Assembly (NCBI GenBank): GCA_964515555.1
Contig: CAZEVY010000047.1
Span: 1-37,035 of the forward strand
Reading direction: 5' to 3'
DNA length: 37,035 nucleotides
Origin: CAZEVY01 sp964515555
GTDB taxonomy: Bacteria; Acidobacteriota; Terriglobia; Bryobacterales; Bryobacteraceae
Shown here one piece after another: positions 23,356 through 31,618 of the stretch; position 1 is the first letter of the stretch; each line of letters opens with the position of its first letter. The position numbers were made by a program, and so were the translations under genes. The notes beneath the pieces are model-generated. The model searched no databases. It was not told the DNA's origin and saw only the letters and a list, made by a program, of their open reading frames with translations.

Positions 23356-24554
23356 GATGGAGAGGACGGCGCGCGTTTGAGCGTCGCGAGCAGGCCCGTG
23401 GCCGCCATCGGCAGGACGGCGACCAGCGCGCACACGGGCGCGAAGCCGAAGCGCACCGCCCAGTCGCCGATGAGCGGCGAGATGGCGGTCTGCATCACGC
23501 CGTAGGCGAATGTGAGAGAGGCGACGCCGAGGCCGGCGCGCTCGGGTCCGAACAAATCGATGGGCAGGGCGTACATGTTGACGCTGAAGGCGAGCGACCA
23601 GAAGAAGCTCCAGCAGATGGCCGCGGTGGCGAGAGCGGGCGAGGGAATGTGCGGGGCGGCCGCGGTCGCGAGCAGCGCAACGCTCGCGAGCAGGCACACG
23701 CGCCAGCGCGCGTCGATGAGCGCGGCGCCGCGGCGCACGAATCGCATCGAGATCGATCCTCCGGCAAGTCCGCCGAGCGCCGCGAACAGCGGCGGCAGCC
23801 ACGCCAGGCGGCGATTGGCCTCGGCCTGCGAAAGGCCGTGCGTATCGACCAGGAACACCGTCGTCCAGTTGATCCACAGGCTGTAGACGGTCATGGCGAG
23901 CATGTTGGCGGCGATGAGCGTCCAGAGGCGGCGGTCGCGCAGCATGGGGCCGATCGCGGGCTTGGGCGCATCGGCGGCGGCGGCGCGCGCGGGGATGCAG
24001 CGCGAGGTCCACAGCCAGATGGGAATCCACACGAATCCGAGCGCTCCGGTGACGACGAACGCCGAGCGCCACCCGTAGACCGCCGCAATCGTTCCGGCGA
24101 CGACCGGCGCGGCGACCAGTCCGACGCTAATGCCGATCTGCCCGAAGGCGGCGCCGAGCGCGCGCTCGCGCGGCTCCAGGTACATGGCGACGGCCTTGCC
24201 ATTCGCGGGAATGCCGCCGGATTCGGCGACACCGAGGGCGGCGCGGCAGCCGAGGAGCGCCGAGAAGGTGTTGGTGAAACCGGTCGCGATTCCGGCGATC
24301 GACCAGACGGCGACGGAGAGGCCGATGCCGAAGTTCAAGCCCACGCGGTCGATGAGCAGGCCGGCGAGCGGTGCGCTGGCGGCGTAGGTCATCGAGAACA
24401 GCGAGAGCAGCAGGCCGTAGTCGCGTTTCGTGAGGCCGAGATCGTTCATGATCTCGGGGGCGAGCGCGGCGAGCACCTGGCGATCGAGGAAGCTGAGGGC
24501 GCTGGCGAACAGGAAGACGATCATCGCGACCCAGCGCGGAGGGATGCGCGGCAT
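23352..24554 (-). CDS. MFS transporter, anion:cation symporter (ACS)-like
   Basis: This 400-residue transporter has about 12 membrane spans with a central cytoplasmic loop. The start, ALSFLDRQVLAALAPEIMNDLGL, followed by YGLLLSLFSMTYAASAPLAG, is typical of ACS-type MFS proteins that move organic anions such as hexuronates. Other marks are LIDRVGLNFG between spans 2 and 3 and GVAESGGIPANGKA in span 4. The substrate cannot be told. Its start overlaps the stop of the upstream TPR-like gene by 1 bp and its stop overlaps the glycosyltransferase start by 4 bp, so the three genes form a tight operon. Confidence 0.9.
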   Translation of the reverse strand: MPRIPPRWVAMIVFLFASALSFLDRQVLAALAPEIMNDLGLTKRDYGLLLSLFSMTYAASAPLAGLLIDRVGLNFGIGLSVAVWSIAGIATGFTNTFSALLGCRAALGVAESGGIPANGKAVAMYLEPRERALGAAFGQIGISVGLVAAPVVAGTIAAVYGWRSAFVVTGALGFVWIPIWLWTSRCIPARAAAADAPKPAIGPMLRDRRLWTLIAANMLAMTVYSLWINWTTVFLVDTHGLSQAEANRRLAWLPPLFAALGGLAGGSISMRFVRRGAALIDARWRVCLLASVALLATAAAPHIPSPALATAAICWSFFWSLAFSVNMYALPIDLFGPERAGLGVASLTFAYGVMQTAISPLIGDWAVRFGFAPVCALVAVLPMAATGLLATLKRAPSSPS

Positions 24555-26185
24555 CACTTGATCTCGACGATCGCGATCTCGCCGATGGTCCCGAGCTTGG
24601 CGTCCGGTTGCGGATGATATTCGACGTGCACGCGGCGCGCCGGCTTCTGCGGGCCGCACCCGAAGGATTGCTGGCCGCCGCCGAGGACGACGATCTTCGC
24701 GGGGTCGCGGATGACGAGCTGGGCGAGCTTTTTGTCGTCGGCACGGATGGCCCAGCGCGCGGTGCGGCCGAGACAGTCGATGCGCTCGAGCGCGCCGGAG
24801 AGTTTGCCGGCGGGGCGTGGGCCGTCCCACCACTCGACGGGTTTCTTCGACGACTCGAAGGCGCCCGTCGCTTTCGCGGCTCGCTCTTCGGCGGCGCGGA
24901 CGGCGGCGAAGCCTTCCTCCTTCAGTCTGGCGATCTCGCGCGCTTTCTCCTCGGCATCGCGGCGGCGCTCCTCGGCTTCGATCTCGGCGCGCCGTTCGGC
25001 GTATTCCGTCTGGGCCTTGACGATCTCGGCGCGCTCGGCATCGGTGGTGGCGGCGCGCTCGGCGGCGCGCCAGGCGCGGGAGGCGTCGGGCAGGAGCTTC
25101 GCGTCCTGCGAAGCCCCGGCGAGGGCGCGCCAGTAGCGCACCTGCCGGGGGTCGAGCGACGTCGCTTTCTTGAGCAGCTCGACCTTTTTCATCGGATCGT
25201 TGGTGATGGCCGACATGCGGAAATGCGGCTCGGCCCAGCGCGCGTTGAGCTGCGCGGCGCGCTGCCAGGCGTCCCAGGCCTTGGCGTTTTCCGTGAGGGT
25301 CGCCCCAAAGGCGAGCCAGGCGGTGGCGCTTCTGCTGTCGGCCTGAGTGGATTCGGCGAACTGGCCGCGGGCTTCGAGAGCGTCGGCGGTCTTGGGGAAT
25401 TCGTTGAGAATGGCCGCGTACTCGCGATGCGCGGCGTCACCTTCGAGGAGGTCGGCCATGGCGAGCCGCGCGGTGACCGGCTCGACGGGGCGCGGGCGGT
25501 AGTCGCGATCGGGGTTGACCGGCCGGGCGGCGAACTCGTCGAGGGGGAAGACGCCGGCTGCGATGCGGCGCTCGAGCTCGGCGGTCATTTCCTTGCCGGT
25601 TTTCTCGAAGGCGCTGCGCCAGGCGGTCTCCCAGTCGGCGCCCTGCTGGAGGTTGTTATAGAGGACGCGGGAGCGGCCGCGATTCAGGGGGTCGGCGCTG
25701 AGCATGTGGGCGAGAGCCCAGTCGCGAGACTTGTTGGCGGGCGGCGCGCCGAGGGTGACGCGGACGCCCTTCACGGTCATCGTGGAAAACAGATCTTCGA
25801 GACCGCGTTCCACCTCGGCGGGCATGCGTGGGGTGTTGGCTTCGAGGAGGAGGCGCACGAGGTCGCGCAGCGTCCTTTCGCTGACGGCGCCGCCGCGCGG
25901 GAAGCCGGCGACGTAGCGGTCGCGCACCAGCCGGATGCCGGCGGGCGGCCTGGGGCGCTGGCGCTCGGGCTTGTAGACGACGATGCGGACGGGCCAGAGC
26001 GGCGTCAACTCGGGTTTGCCGAGCAGCATGCCGAGCGTGAAGCGAAGCTGGTCGGCGACGTTCAGGGCGTCGCGGGCGGGGTCGTCGCCGGCGTTGGTGA
26101 GGACTTCGATGGGGCCGGCGCGGAAGGCGGTCCATTCGTCGGCGGCGAGGAGGGAGGATGCGACGAGGAAGGGGAGGAGGCGCAT
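24554..26185 (-). CDS. Secreted TPR-like protein with a possible peptidase-MA-like start
   Basis: This 543-residue protein starts MRLLPFLVASSLLAADEW, a short signal peptide. Residues about 18-200 resemble the acidobacterial regions that look like peptidase-MA or DUF1570 domains (FRAGPIEVLTNAGDDPARDAL), but I see no HEXXH zinc motif, so enzyme activity is unlikely. The middle (about 240-400) has helix pairs of TPR type. A charged coiled coil (about 400-455) follows, rich in EAEERRRDAEEKAREIA. The C-terminus is a small beta domain ending IGEIAIVEIK. It heads the MFS/glycosyltransferase operon. TATCAT lies 8 nt before the ATG. Confidence 0.78.
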   Translation of the reverse strand: MRLLPFLVASSLLAADEWTAFRAGPIEVLTNAGDDPARDALNVADQLRFTLGMLLGKPELTPLWPVRIVVYKPERQRPRPPAGIRLVRDRYVAGFPRGGAVSERTLRDLVRLLLEANTPRMPAEVERGLEDLFSTMTVKGVRVTLGAPPANKSRDWALAHMLSADPLNRGRSRVLYNNLQQGADWETAWRSAFEKTGKEMTAELERRIAAGVFPLDEFAARPVNPDRDYRPRPVEPVTARLAMADLLEGDAAHREYAAILNEFPKTADALEARGQFAESTQADSRSATAWLAFGATLTENAKAWDAWQRAAQLNARWAEPHFRMSAITNDPMKKVELLKKATSLDPRQVRYWRALAGASQDAKLLPDASRAWRAAERAATTDAERAEIVKAQTEYAERRAEIEAEERRRDAEEKAREIARLKEEGFAAVRAAEERAAKATGAFESSKKPVEWWDGPRPAGKLSGALERIDCLGRTARWAIRADDKKLAQLVIRDPAKIVVLGGGQQSFGCGPQKPARRVHVEYHPQPDAKLGTIGEIAIVEIK

Positions 26186-26193
26186 CGATAGGT

Positions 26194-26199
26194 ATGATA
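26194..26199 (-). promoter_or_regulatory. -10 element for the TPR-MFS-glycosyltransferase operon
   Basis: The minus strand reads TATCAT, 8 nt before the ATG at 26185, with no ribosome binding site. The transcript would have a leader of only one or two bases. Confidence 0.4.
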
Positions 26200-26260
26200 G
26201 CGCGGGGAGTAAGACGCTACGGCGGGAGGTGGGAGGCGCCGGGTGGCAGGTGGGCGGGAA

Positions 26261-26288
26261 GGGAAACCGGGTTCCCGTTTCTGGGAAC
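26261..26288. promoter_or_regulatory. Candidate HigA operator upstream of the toxin-antitoxin pair
   Basis: GTTCCC (26271-26276) and GGGAAC (26283-26288) form a perfect inverted repeat with a 6-nt spacer. An overlapping GGGAA (26261-26265) can pair with the same TTCCC. The repeat ends directly before ATG 26289. HigA antitoxins bind such palindromes to repress their own operon, so this is a plausible autoregulatory site. Confidence 0.45.
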
Positions 26289-26344
26289 ATGGCGGTTGTG
26301 AAGGTTTACGGCGAGGCGGAGGTCGCCAGATTCGCCCAGGAAGC
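26289..26344 (+). pseudogene. Out-of-frame N-terminal piece of the HigB-like toxin
   Basis: ATG 26289 opens a frame reading MAVVKVYGEAEVARFAQ, which looks like the first helix of HigB-type toxins. It then diverges from the family, while the frame starting at 26345 carries the rest. Removing one base at the GG of 26339-26340 and one at the TTT of 26352-26354 would read AQKHAASRKPLQRFL without a break, close to the usual HigB sequence. The toxin gene therefore seems to have gained two bases. Confidence 0.5.
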
Positions 26345-26587
26345 ATGCCGCTTTCGCGAAAGCCCCTTCAGCGATTCCTCGAGATTGCGAGGGGAGCCGA
26401 GTGGGCGCACTTCGACGCCGTGAAGCGCACCTTCCCGGCGACGGATTACGCGCCGTCCACGGGGACGCCGATATTCGACATCGCCGGTAACAAGTATCGC
26501 CTGGTGGCCCGCGCGGATTTCGAGGAGCGGATTCTGTACGTCCAAAGCGTGCTCACCCATGAGCAGTACGACCGGGAGGAACTCTAG
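26345..26587 (+). CDS. higB: HigB-like mRNA interferase toxin, N-terminus frameshifted
   Basis: HigB toxins are RelE-fold ribonucleases that cut mRNA on the ribosome. The frame from ATG 26345 gives 80 residues with the family's core: EWAHFDAVKRTFP, then FDIAGNKYRLVARADF and a terminal LTHEQYD that supplies catalytic residues. Intact relatives have about 18 more residues at the start; here they lie in another frame (26289-26344), so the protein may be a shortened, perhaps inactive, toxin. AGGA lies 3 nt before ATG 26345 and could allow initiation there. The stop touches the antitoxin start with no gap. Confidence 0.72.
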   Translation: MPLSRKPLQRFLEIARGAEWAHFDAVKRTFPATDYAPSTGTPIFDIAGNKYRLVARADFEERILYVQSVLTHEQYDREEL

Positions 26588-26980
26588 ATGCGCACCGCAA
26601 CCTATGAAGATCTTCTGATCGAAACCATCCCGCAGGTCATCCAGACCGAGAAGCAGTACCGAGCCATCGGCAGCCGCTTCGGAGAACTGGTCGGGAGAGG
26701 CCGCGTCCGGACGCGCGACGAAACCAGGCTCATGCGGCTGCTCGCCGTACTGATCGAGGATTACGACCGGCGAAACGCCCTGCCGCCCGACGGCGGCACG
26801 CCCGCCGATCGGCTGCGGTTCCTGCTGGAACACTCGGGCAAAACGCCGGCGGCGCTGCTAACGGTGTTCGGGCAGCGGAGCCATGTCAATGAAGCGCTGA
26901 ACGGGAGGCGGAAGATCGGCAGGGAGCAGGCCCGCAGGCTGGGGAAGATGTTCGGCGTGAGTCCCGGGATTTTTGTTTAG
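26588..26980 (+). CDS. higA: HigA-like antitoxin with helix-turn-helix
   Basis: This 130-residue protein is the antitoxin partner of the preceding HigB-like toxin. The N-terminal half (to about 72) resembles the HigA stretch that starts with a helix and EKQYRAIGSRFGELV. The C-terminal half is a helix-turn-helix of the XRE kind: LRFLLEHSGKTPAALLTVFG, NEALNGRRKIGREQARRLGKMFGVSPGIF. It should bind and neutralise the toxin and repress the operon, probably at the palindrome upstream of 26289. It appears intact, unlike its partner. Confidence 0.88.
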   Translation: MRTATYEDLLIETIPQVIQTEKQYRAIGSRFGELVGRGRVRTRDETRLMRLLAVLIEDYDRRNALPPDGGTPADRLRFLLEHSGKTPAALLTVFGQRSHVNEALNGRRKIGREQARRLGKMFGVSPGIFV

Positions 26981-27051
26981 GAGAACGAAAGCCGGATTAG
27001 GGATGCCTCGTGATGCGCCGGTTGGCGCGGACCTGGAGGGGCGCCCCGAGC

Positions 27052-27057
27052 TATCCT
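27052..27057 (+). promoter_or_regulatory. -10 element for the small protein at 27065
   Basis: TATCCT ends 7 nt before the ATG at 27065, with no Shine-Dalgarno sequence in between. No good -35 is seen. It fits the leaderless pattern found elsewhere in the window. Confidence 0.38.
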
Positions 27058-27064
27058 GTCGGCG

Positions 27065-27334
27065 ATGGGGTTTGCGCTGTGGATCGAGGGCGACCTGGCC
27101 TGGGCCGAGGGCACGCACGAGTACCGGCCGATGGGGGCGGCCGTGGTCGGCGCGAGGGGCGTGTTTACGGCGCGCGACTTCTCGTCGCGGCGGCGCGCAC
27201 CGCGCGGCGGGGCGGGTTTCGTGGGGCTGTACGGGTCGCTGAGCGAGATCAACGAGCGGCTGGCGCGCGGGCGGTCACCAGGCAAGAGGGGATCGCGGAA
27301 TCGGGAGAAACGGCATACGTTTGCCGTAATTTAG
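27065..27334 (+). CDS. Small protein of unknown function
   Basis: This 89-residue protein starts MGFALWIEGDLAWAEGTHEYRPMG, continues through a basic stretch (DFSSRRRAPRGG) and then FVGLYGSLSEINERLARG, with a ragged basic tail. I recognise no domain. The even mix of aromatic, acidic and basic residues in its first 75 residues looks like a real folded protein. The last 20 residues look like read-through of a lost stop. It follows the HigA gene by 84 bp. Confidence 0.55.
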   Translation: MGFALWIEGDLAWAEGTHEYRPMGAAVVGARGVFTARDFSSRRRAPRGGAGFVGLYGSLSEINERLARGRSPGKRGSRNREKRHTFAVI

Positions 27335-27359
27335 CCGCGGATGCGGCGATAATCGCGGC
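27334..27359. repeat. Inverted repeat before the unknown gene at 27409
   Basis: GCCGCG (27334-27339) and CGCGGC (27354-27359) pair around a 14-nt spacer that itself contains GCGGC. A T-rich patch (CATTTCTT) follows. It could end transcription of the small upstream gene or be a binding site upstream of the TATAAT at 27382. Confidence 0.3.
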
Positions 27360-27381
27360 ACACATTTCTTGGAATCGCCGG

Positions 27382-27387
27382 TATAAT
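27382..27387 (+). promoter_or_regulatory. Perfect -10 hexamer for the 507-residue unknown gene
   Basis: TATAAT matches the consensus exactly and lies 21 nt before ATG 27409, which has its own GGAGG 7 nt upstream. This is an ordinary leadered promoter, unlike several others here. The -35 region is not recognisable. Confidence 0.5.
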
Positions 27388-27408
27388 CATGCCGCCGGAG
27401 GTGGCGAC

Positions 27409-28932
27409 ATGGCAACCCAATCGACAGAGTACGGACGGGCGGAGGCGTGGCCCGTCGTGGTCGGACGGTTGGAGGAGGTCCGATACCGGGTCCGCACCGA
27501 GGTGGTCTACGACCTGCATTGGCCGCACGAAGGCTCGGGCGGCGTGCTGGCGGGGGACTTCGGAACGCCGGTGGAACCGGGGATCGAGGCCGAGATCGAC
27601 GTCAGGCTGCGGGGGCGCTTCGCCTGCGAGCTGACGGAGGGCGAAGGAGGACGGCCGCGGCTGACCGTGCGCGACGAGGGGCGGAATCGCCGGGCCGCCG
27701 CGCCGGAAGCGGCGGTGCGCGGGGATGCGCACGTAGGGGCGTTACGGCCGCCGGTGGAGCGGGCGATCGCGGCACGCATGGCGCTGGCGGCGGGCCGGCC
27801 GGCGCCGGTGGCCGACTGCACGTTCGACTTTTCGGACGAGGGGGTGCGCCGCTATCAGCGCGCGCGCGCGGGCGACCTGGGATGTGTGACGGGCGGCGCG
27901 CGGACGCCCATCGAGATTCACCTGCCGTTTCTCGGGCGGCGCGAATGGCCGCGGCGGGAGGAACTGCTCCGGTCTATCGAATGGGACGTGACGGCGATGG
28001 GGCGCGTTCGCGGGCGGGTCGCGGGCGACGATGGAGTCACGGGCGATGCGGCCCTGCTGCTGGCGACCAGCATCTGGCTGTACCGGACGGGTGGACCGTC
28101 CCTGGCGACGCTGGCGCACGAGCGGCGATGGGACGGCTCAGCGGCGTCGGCATGGGCGCGCGCACCGTTGTTCGAGGCGTACGGACTCCGCGGCCGGATC
28201 GAGGGCCCCGCGACGCTTTCGCTGAGCCTGGGGGGCGACGCGGCCGCGGCCTGGACGCGCACGGCGCCGGAGGACAGCGTCGAGTTCTTCCGGCAGTTCG
28301 CGCGGGTGTCGCTGGCGGTGCAGCGGACGCTGCGGCAATGGCTGCCGGCCGTATACCTGGCCGAAGGGACGCGCCTGGCCGACCCGGAGCTGGCGCTGCC
28401 GATGCTGGTCTACCGGCACGCGCGGCCTTACGCGGGCAAGTATCGCGGCGAGTACGCGCTCGACCCCATGAGTCGCGAGACGCTGGAGGCGGCGTTCCGG
28501 TCGGCGCGCCCGATGCTGAAGCCGGCGCTGGACGCCGTGGAGACGGCTCTGGCGGGGGACGATGCGGCGGCGCGTTATTCCGTCGCGAACCGGCGCAAGC
28601 TGCTCGACGGGCTGGAGCGCTGTCCGCGGCGGCTGAGGGGGCTGCTGGCGGCGGAGCTGGCGCTGATCGACCTGCTCATCGCCTTCGGCGTCGAGTGCCG
28701 CCATTGGGGCGAGCGGCTGGGCGATCCGTGGTTCGAGCCGAAGCTGGTGCGGCGGGCGGCGGCGCGATTCGCGAAAGTGCTGCGCTATCGGCTGCGCCGC
28801 GTCTACGGCAACGCCGACTACACCCACCTGGCGCCGCTGCTGCTGCTGGAGGCGACGGCCGCGCTGAGCGAGGGCGACCGCGGGGCGATTCGGGCGGTGG
28901 CCGCTGGCGAAGACGGGGTCTGGCAGTTCTAG
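27409..28932 (+). CDS. Large protein of unknown function
   Basis: I do not recognise this 507-residue protein. It has no signal peptide or membrane span. Residues 1-100 are beta-rich (VVVGRLEEVRYRVRTEVVYDL, VEPGIEAEIDVRLRGRFACEL). About 120-290 mixes strands and helices, with IEIHLPFLGRREWPRREELL and IEWDVTAMGRVRGRVAG, where short beta units alternate. The C-terminal 230 residues are almost all helical and very rich in Arg, Leu and Ala (RRLRGLLAAELALIDLLIAFG, KVLRYRLRRVYG). ATG 27409 is supported by GGAGG and an upstream TATAAT. It stands alone; its stop shares CTAG with the stop of the convergent dehydrogenase gene. It is a good candidate for a new family. Confidence 0.75.
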   Translation: MATQSTEYGRAEAWPVVVGRLEEVRYRVRTEVVYDLHWPHEGSGGVLAGDFGTPVEPGIEAEIDVRLRGRFACELTEGEGGRPRLTVRDEGRNRRAAAPEAAVRGDAHVGALRPPVERAIAARMALAAGRPAPVADCTFDFSDEGVRRYQRARAGDLGCVTGGARTPIEIHLPFLGRREWPRREELLRSIEWDVTAMGRVRGRVAGDDGVTGDAALLLATSIWLYRTGGPSLATLAHERRWDGSAASAWARAPLFEAYGLRGRIEGPATLSLSLGGDAAAAWTRTAPEDSVEFFRQFARVSLAVQRTLRQWLPAVYLAEGTRLADPELALPMLVYRHARPYAGKYRGEYALDPMSRETLEAAFRSARPMLKPALDAVETALAGDDAAARYSVANRRKLLDGLERCPRRLRGLLAAELALIDLLIAFGVECRHWGERLGDPWFEPKLVRRAAARFAKVLRYRLRRVYGNADYTHLAPLLLLEATAALSEGDRGAIRAVAAGEDGVWQF

Positions 28933-30266
28933 CGGCCCGCCAACGCCTCGGGCGAAGCCGCCGCCGCCCCGGAACCCAGCGTGACGTACACGATCCGCCC
29001 TTCGAAGCGCTCGCGCGCGAGAATGCGCCAGCAATCGAGCACCGCCGCGCCGGCCCGGAAATCCGCGGGCTCCAGCCGCCGGAATTCGGCCCAGGGAGTG
29101 GTGATGGCGGTCACGTCCGCCGCCGCGATGCATTCGGCGGCGCTTTCCGCGAAGCGTACTCCCGCGCCCAGGGCTCGCCGCGCGTTCTCCATCGCCGCCG
29201 GATCGTAGACGGCGACGCGTGCGCCGGCCCGGCTGAGATGGCGCGCGACTTCGACGCCCTGCGATTCGTCGATCACGTCGGTGTCGGCCTTGTACGCCAG
29301 GCCCAGCACGGCCGCGAGGCCGCCTTCGGGCAGTCGCGAGAGGATGGCCGCGGCGATCCGGGGCGCCTGGAGGCGGTTGGTCTCGTCGGTGGCCTCGGCC
29401 AGCACCGCGGCCGCGCCATTGCCGCGCGCCAGGGCCGCGAAGGCCTTGTTGTCGCGCGGAAAGCAGGGGCCGCCGTAGCCGAGGCCGCCCTTCAGGTACT
29501 TGCCGCCGATGCGGCTGTCGCAGCCGATGGCGCTGGTCACCACGTCGACGTCGGCGCCGGCGAGAGTCTCGCAGACCTGCGCCAGCATGTTGGCGTAGGA
29601 GATCTTCGTCGTCACGAAGGTGTTCACCGAGAGCTTGGTCAGCTCGGCGTTGACGAAATTCATGCGCTGGATGCGCGGGCCGCTCTCGCATACGCCGCGA
29701 TAGAGCTCCTCGAGCAGCGCGCCCGAGCGCTCGTCCGACTCGCCGATGAGGATCATGTCGGGATGCAGCATGTCGGCGATCACGCTGCCGAGCGCGATGA
29801 ACTCCGGGTTGTAGCACAGCCCGAAATCCGAGCCGCAGCGCTTTCCCGAAATGGCCTCCAGCGCCGGCTGCACGACGCCGCCCACCGCGCCCGGCATGAC
29901 CGTGCTCGACACCACCACCACGTGCCAGCCGGACTTCTCGCGCAGCGCGGCGCCGATGCCTTCGACGGCCCTCATCACGTAGTCGAGCGAAAAGCGGCCG
30001 TCCTCCTGCGAGGGCGTCGGCACGATGATAAAGGTGGCGTCGCTCTCGCGCACGGCTTCGGCGATGTCGACGGTAGCGCGCAGGCGCTCGCGGTTTCGGG
30101 CGATCATCTCGTCGAGGCCCGGCTCGCGCACCGGCCCCCGCCCCTGGTTGATGGCCTCGACCGACCGCGGATTCGAGTCCACGCCGATCACCGTATGTCC
30201 CTTATGCGCCATGACGGCCGCCATGGGCGCGCCCAGCTTTCCCAGTCCGACAATCGACAATTTCAT
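28929..30266 (-). CDS. UDP-glucose/GDP-mannose 6-dehydrogenase family protein
   Basis: This 445-residue enzyme oxidises a nucleotide-sugar to the uronate in two NAD+-dependent steps. The N-terminal Rossmann fold begins MKLSIVGLGKLGAPM. The catalytic cysteine is C268 in GYGGPCFPRDNKAF. Other marks are CYNPEFIALGS, NAELTKLSVNTFVTTKISYAN and a second Rossmann domain with VLGLAYKADTDV. It could be Ugd, AlgD/ManD or an N-acetyl-sugar dehydrogenase; the sequence alone does not decide. It would supply uronic acids for the surface glycans that the window's exporter and glycosyltransferase may handle. Its stop overlaps the convergent unknown gene. Confidence 0.92.
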   Translation of the reverse strand: MKLSIVGLGKLGAPMAAVMAHKGHTVIGVDSNPRSVEAINQGRGPVREPGLDEMIARNRERLRATVDIAEAVRESDATFIIVPTPSQEDGRFSLDYVMRAVEGIGAALREKSGWHVVVVSSTVMPGAVGGVVQPALEAISGKRCGSDFGLCYNPEFIALGSVIADMLHPDMILIGESDERSGALLEELYRGVCESGPRIQRMNFVNAELTKLSVNTFVTTKISYANMLAQVCETLAGADVDVVTSAIGCDSRIGGKYLKGGLGYGGPCFPRDNKAFAALARGNGAAAVLAEATDETNRLQAPRIAAAILSRLPEGGLAAVLGLAYKADTDVIDESQGVEVARHLSRAGARVAVYDPAAMENARRALGAGVRFAESAAECIAAADVTAITTPWAEFRRLEPADFRAGAAVLDCWRILARERFEGRIVYVTLGSGAAAASPEALAGR

Positions 30267-30288
30267 CCGAAACGAATCTCCCGGCGCT

Positions 30289-31545
30289 TTATTTTGCGCC
30301 AATACAGTATAAATGCGCGTCCGTGCGCAGATAAATGCGGCCCTGCGATATCGCCATCGAGGCCAGCGTGCGCTCGCCCAGGTCGTTTTCCGCGAGAATC
30401 CTCTTCTCCCGGCCCGCCTGAAGCACGTAGGTGCGGCCGTCCTCGTTGGTGACGTAGACGCGTCCCGCCGCCGCCACGGGCGAGGCCGAGAAGATTCCCG
30501 CGAAGCGGTCCTTCCACAGCGTGGCGCCGTCGCGGGCGTCGACGGTCGAGACGATGCCGCGCTCGTTGGCCATGTAGATCAGGCCCTGGTACCAGGTCAG
30601 CGACGAGACATACGGGCCGCCGGTCGGCACCTCCCAGACCACCTTCCCGCCCGGCCGCACCGCCAGGTAGGGACTGGACGAGTATCCGCGATTCAGATAC
30701 AGCACGCCGCCGTGAAACACCGGAACGGGTATCGGCACGCGCACCGGTTCGCCGGCGTGCCAGAGAAGCTCGCCGGTGGTGGGACTCACGGCCTCGACGC
30801 GATCGCTGGAATTGAGGATCAGCTCGTCGCGCGCGCCATTGCGGATGACCAGCGGGGTGGTGTAGGAGCGCTTTTCCTTTCCGCGGTGCTTCCTCCATCG
30901 CTCGCGCCCGGTGGTGGCGTCGAGCGCGAGAAGGTAAGCCCCCGGCGGATGGTCGACCAGCAGAAGCAGGGAGTCCTTATACAGGGTCGCGGAGCCGCCG
31001 TGTCCCCACATCACATCGAAGGGCGCGATCTCGCGGCCGAGGTGCCGCTTCCAGGCGAGCTTGCCGTCGAGTTCGAGCGCGACCAGTTGGCCGGTGCCGA
31101 ACCAGGCGTACACGCGCTTGCCGTCGGTGACGCAGGAGGGGCTGGCGAGGTTGTGCTTGAAGTGCACGGGTTGCAGCGGACCCTCGGCGTCGAAGGCGTG
31201 GCTCCACAGCGGCCGCCCGGTGCGCGTGTCGAAGGCCTGCACGGCGAACTCGACCTTGCCTTTCGCGCCGGTGCGGCGCGCGACCGTGGCTTCGTCGAAA
31301 TCGTGGCTGCGTCCGTCGAACGGCCCGTCGCCGGTCTGCCAGGTGAGGAAGACGCGGTCGCCGAGGACGATGGGAGTCGAGGTGCCGAAACCGGCGAGGG
31401 GCGCCTTCCAGGCGATGTTCTCGGTCCGGCTCCAGCGCAGCGGGACGCCGGTCTCGGGGGAGACGCCGTCGCCCGACGGGCCGCGCCATTGGGGCCAGTC
31501 GGCGGCGGCGAGAATCGCGCTGAAGGCGAGAACGGCGGCGCGCAT
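30289..31545 (-). CDS. Secreted PQQ-like beta-propeller protein
   Basis: This 418-residue protein has the PQQ-binding-like eight-blade propeller fold. It starts MRAAVLAFSAILAAADWPQWRGP, where WPQWRG is the common opening of secreted propellers in Acidobacteria and Planctomycetes. Repeated blades carry AxDxxTGxxxW-like units such as LALDATTGRERWRKH and VSPTTGELLWHAG. I do not see the residues that bind PQQ in true dehydrogenases, so it is probably a scaffold or binding protein, not an enzyme. TACAAT lies 8 nt before the ATG. The dehydrogenase gene follows on the same strand after 22 bp, so the two may be cotranscribed. Confidence 0.88.
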   Translation of the reverse strand: MRAAVLAFSAILAAADWPQWRGPSGDGVSPETGVPLRWSRTENIAWKAPLAGFGTSTPIVLGDRVFLTWQTGDGPFDGRSHDFDEATVARRTGAKGKVEFAVQAFDTRTGRPLWSHAFDAEGPLQPVHFKHNLASPSCVTDGKRVYAWFGTGQLVALELDGKLAWKRHLGREIAPFDVMWGHGGSATLYKDSLLLLVDHPPGAYLLALDATTGRERWRKHRGKEKRSYTTPLVIRNGARDELILNSSDRVEAVSPTTGELLWHAGEPVRVPIPVPVFHGGVLYLNRGYSSSPYLAVRPGGKVVWEVPTGGPYVSSLTWYQGLIYMANERGIVSTVDARDGATLWKDRFAGIFSASPVAAAGRVYVTNEDGRTYVLQAGREKRILAENDLGERTLASMAISQGRIYLRTDAHLYCIGAK

Positions 31546-31553
31546 AAGGGTGT

Positions 31554-31559
31554 ATTGTA
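31554..31559 (-). promoter_or_regulatory. -10 element for the PQQ-like propeller gene
   Basis: The minus strand reads TACAAT (5 of 6 consensus positions), 8 nt before the ATG at 31545, leaving almost no leader. It is divergent from the rpmH promoters. Confidence 0.42.
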
Positions 31560-31618
31560 TCGTGGAAGCGGAATTCGGCTGGAGCGCACGGCATGCTGGC
31601 GCCCGGGCCTGCCGCTGT

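Noticed and set aside
21214..23505. A 763-residue plus-strand frame opposite the glycosyltransferase fusion
   Set aside because: It is composed of Arg/Asp/Gly-rich shadow sequence without recognisable domains; the minus strand carries clear glycosyltransferase and GNAT motifs.
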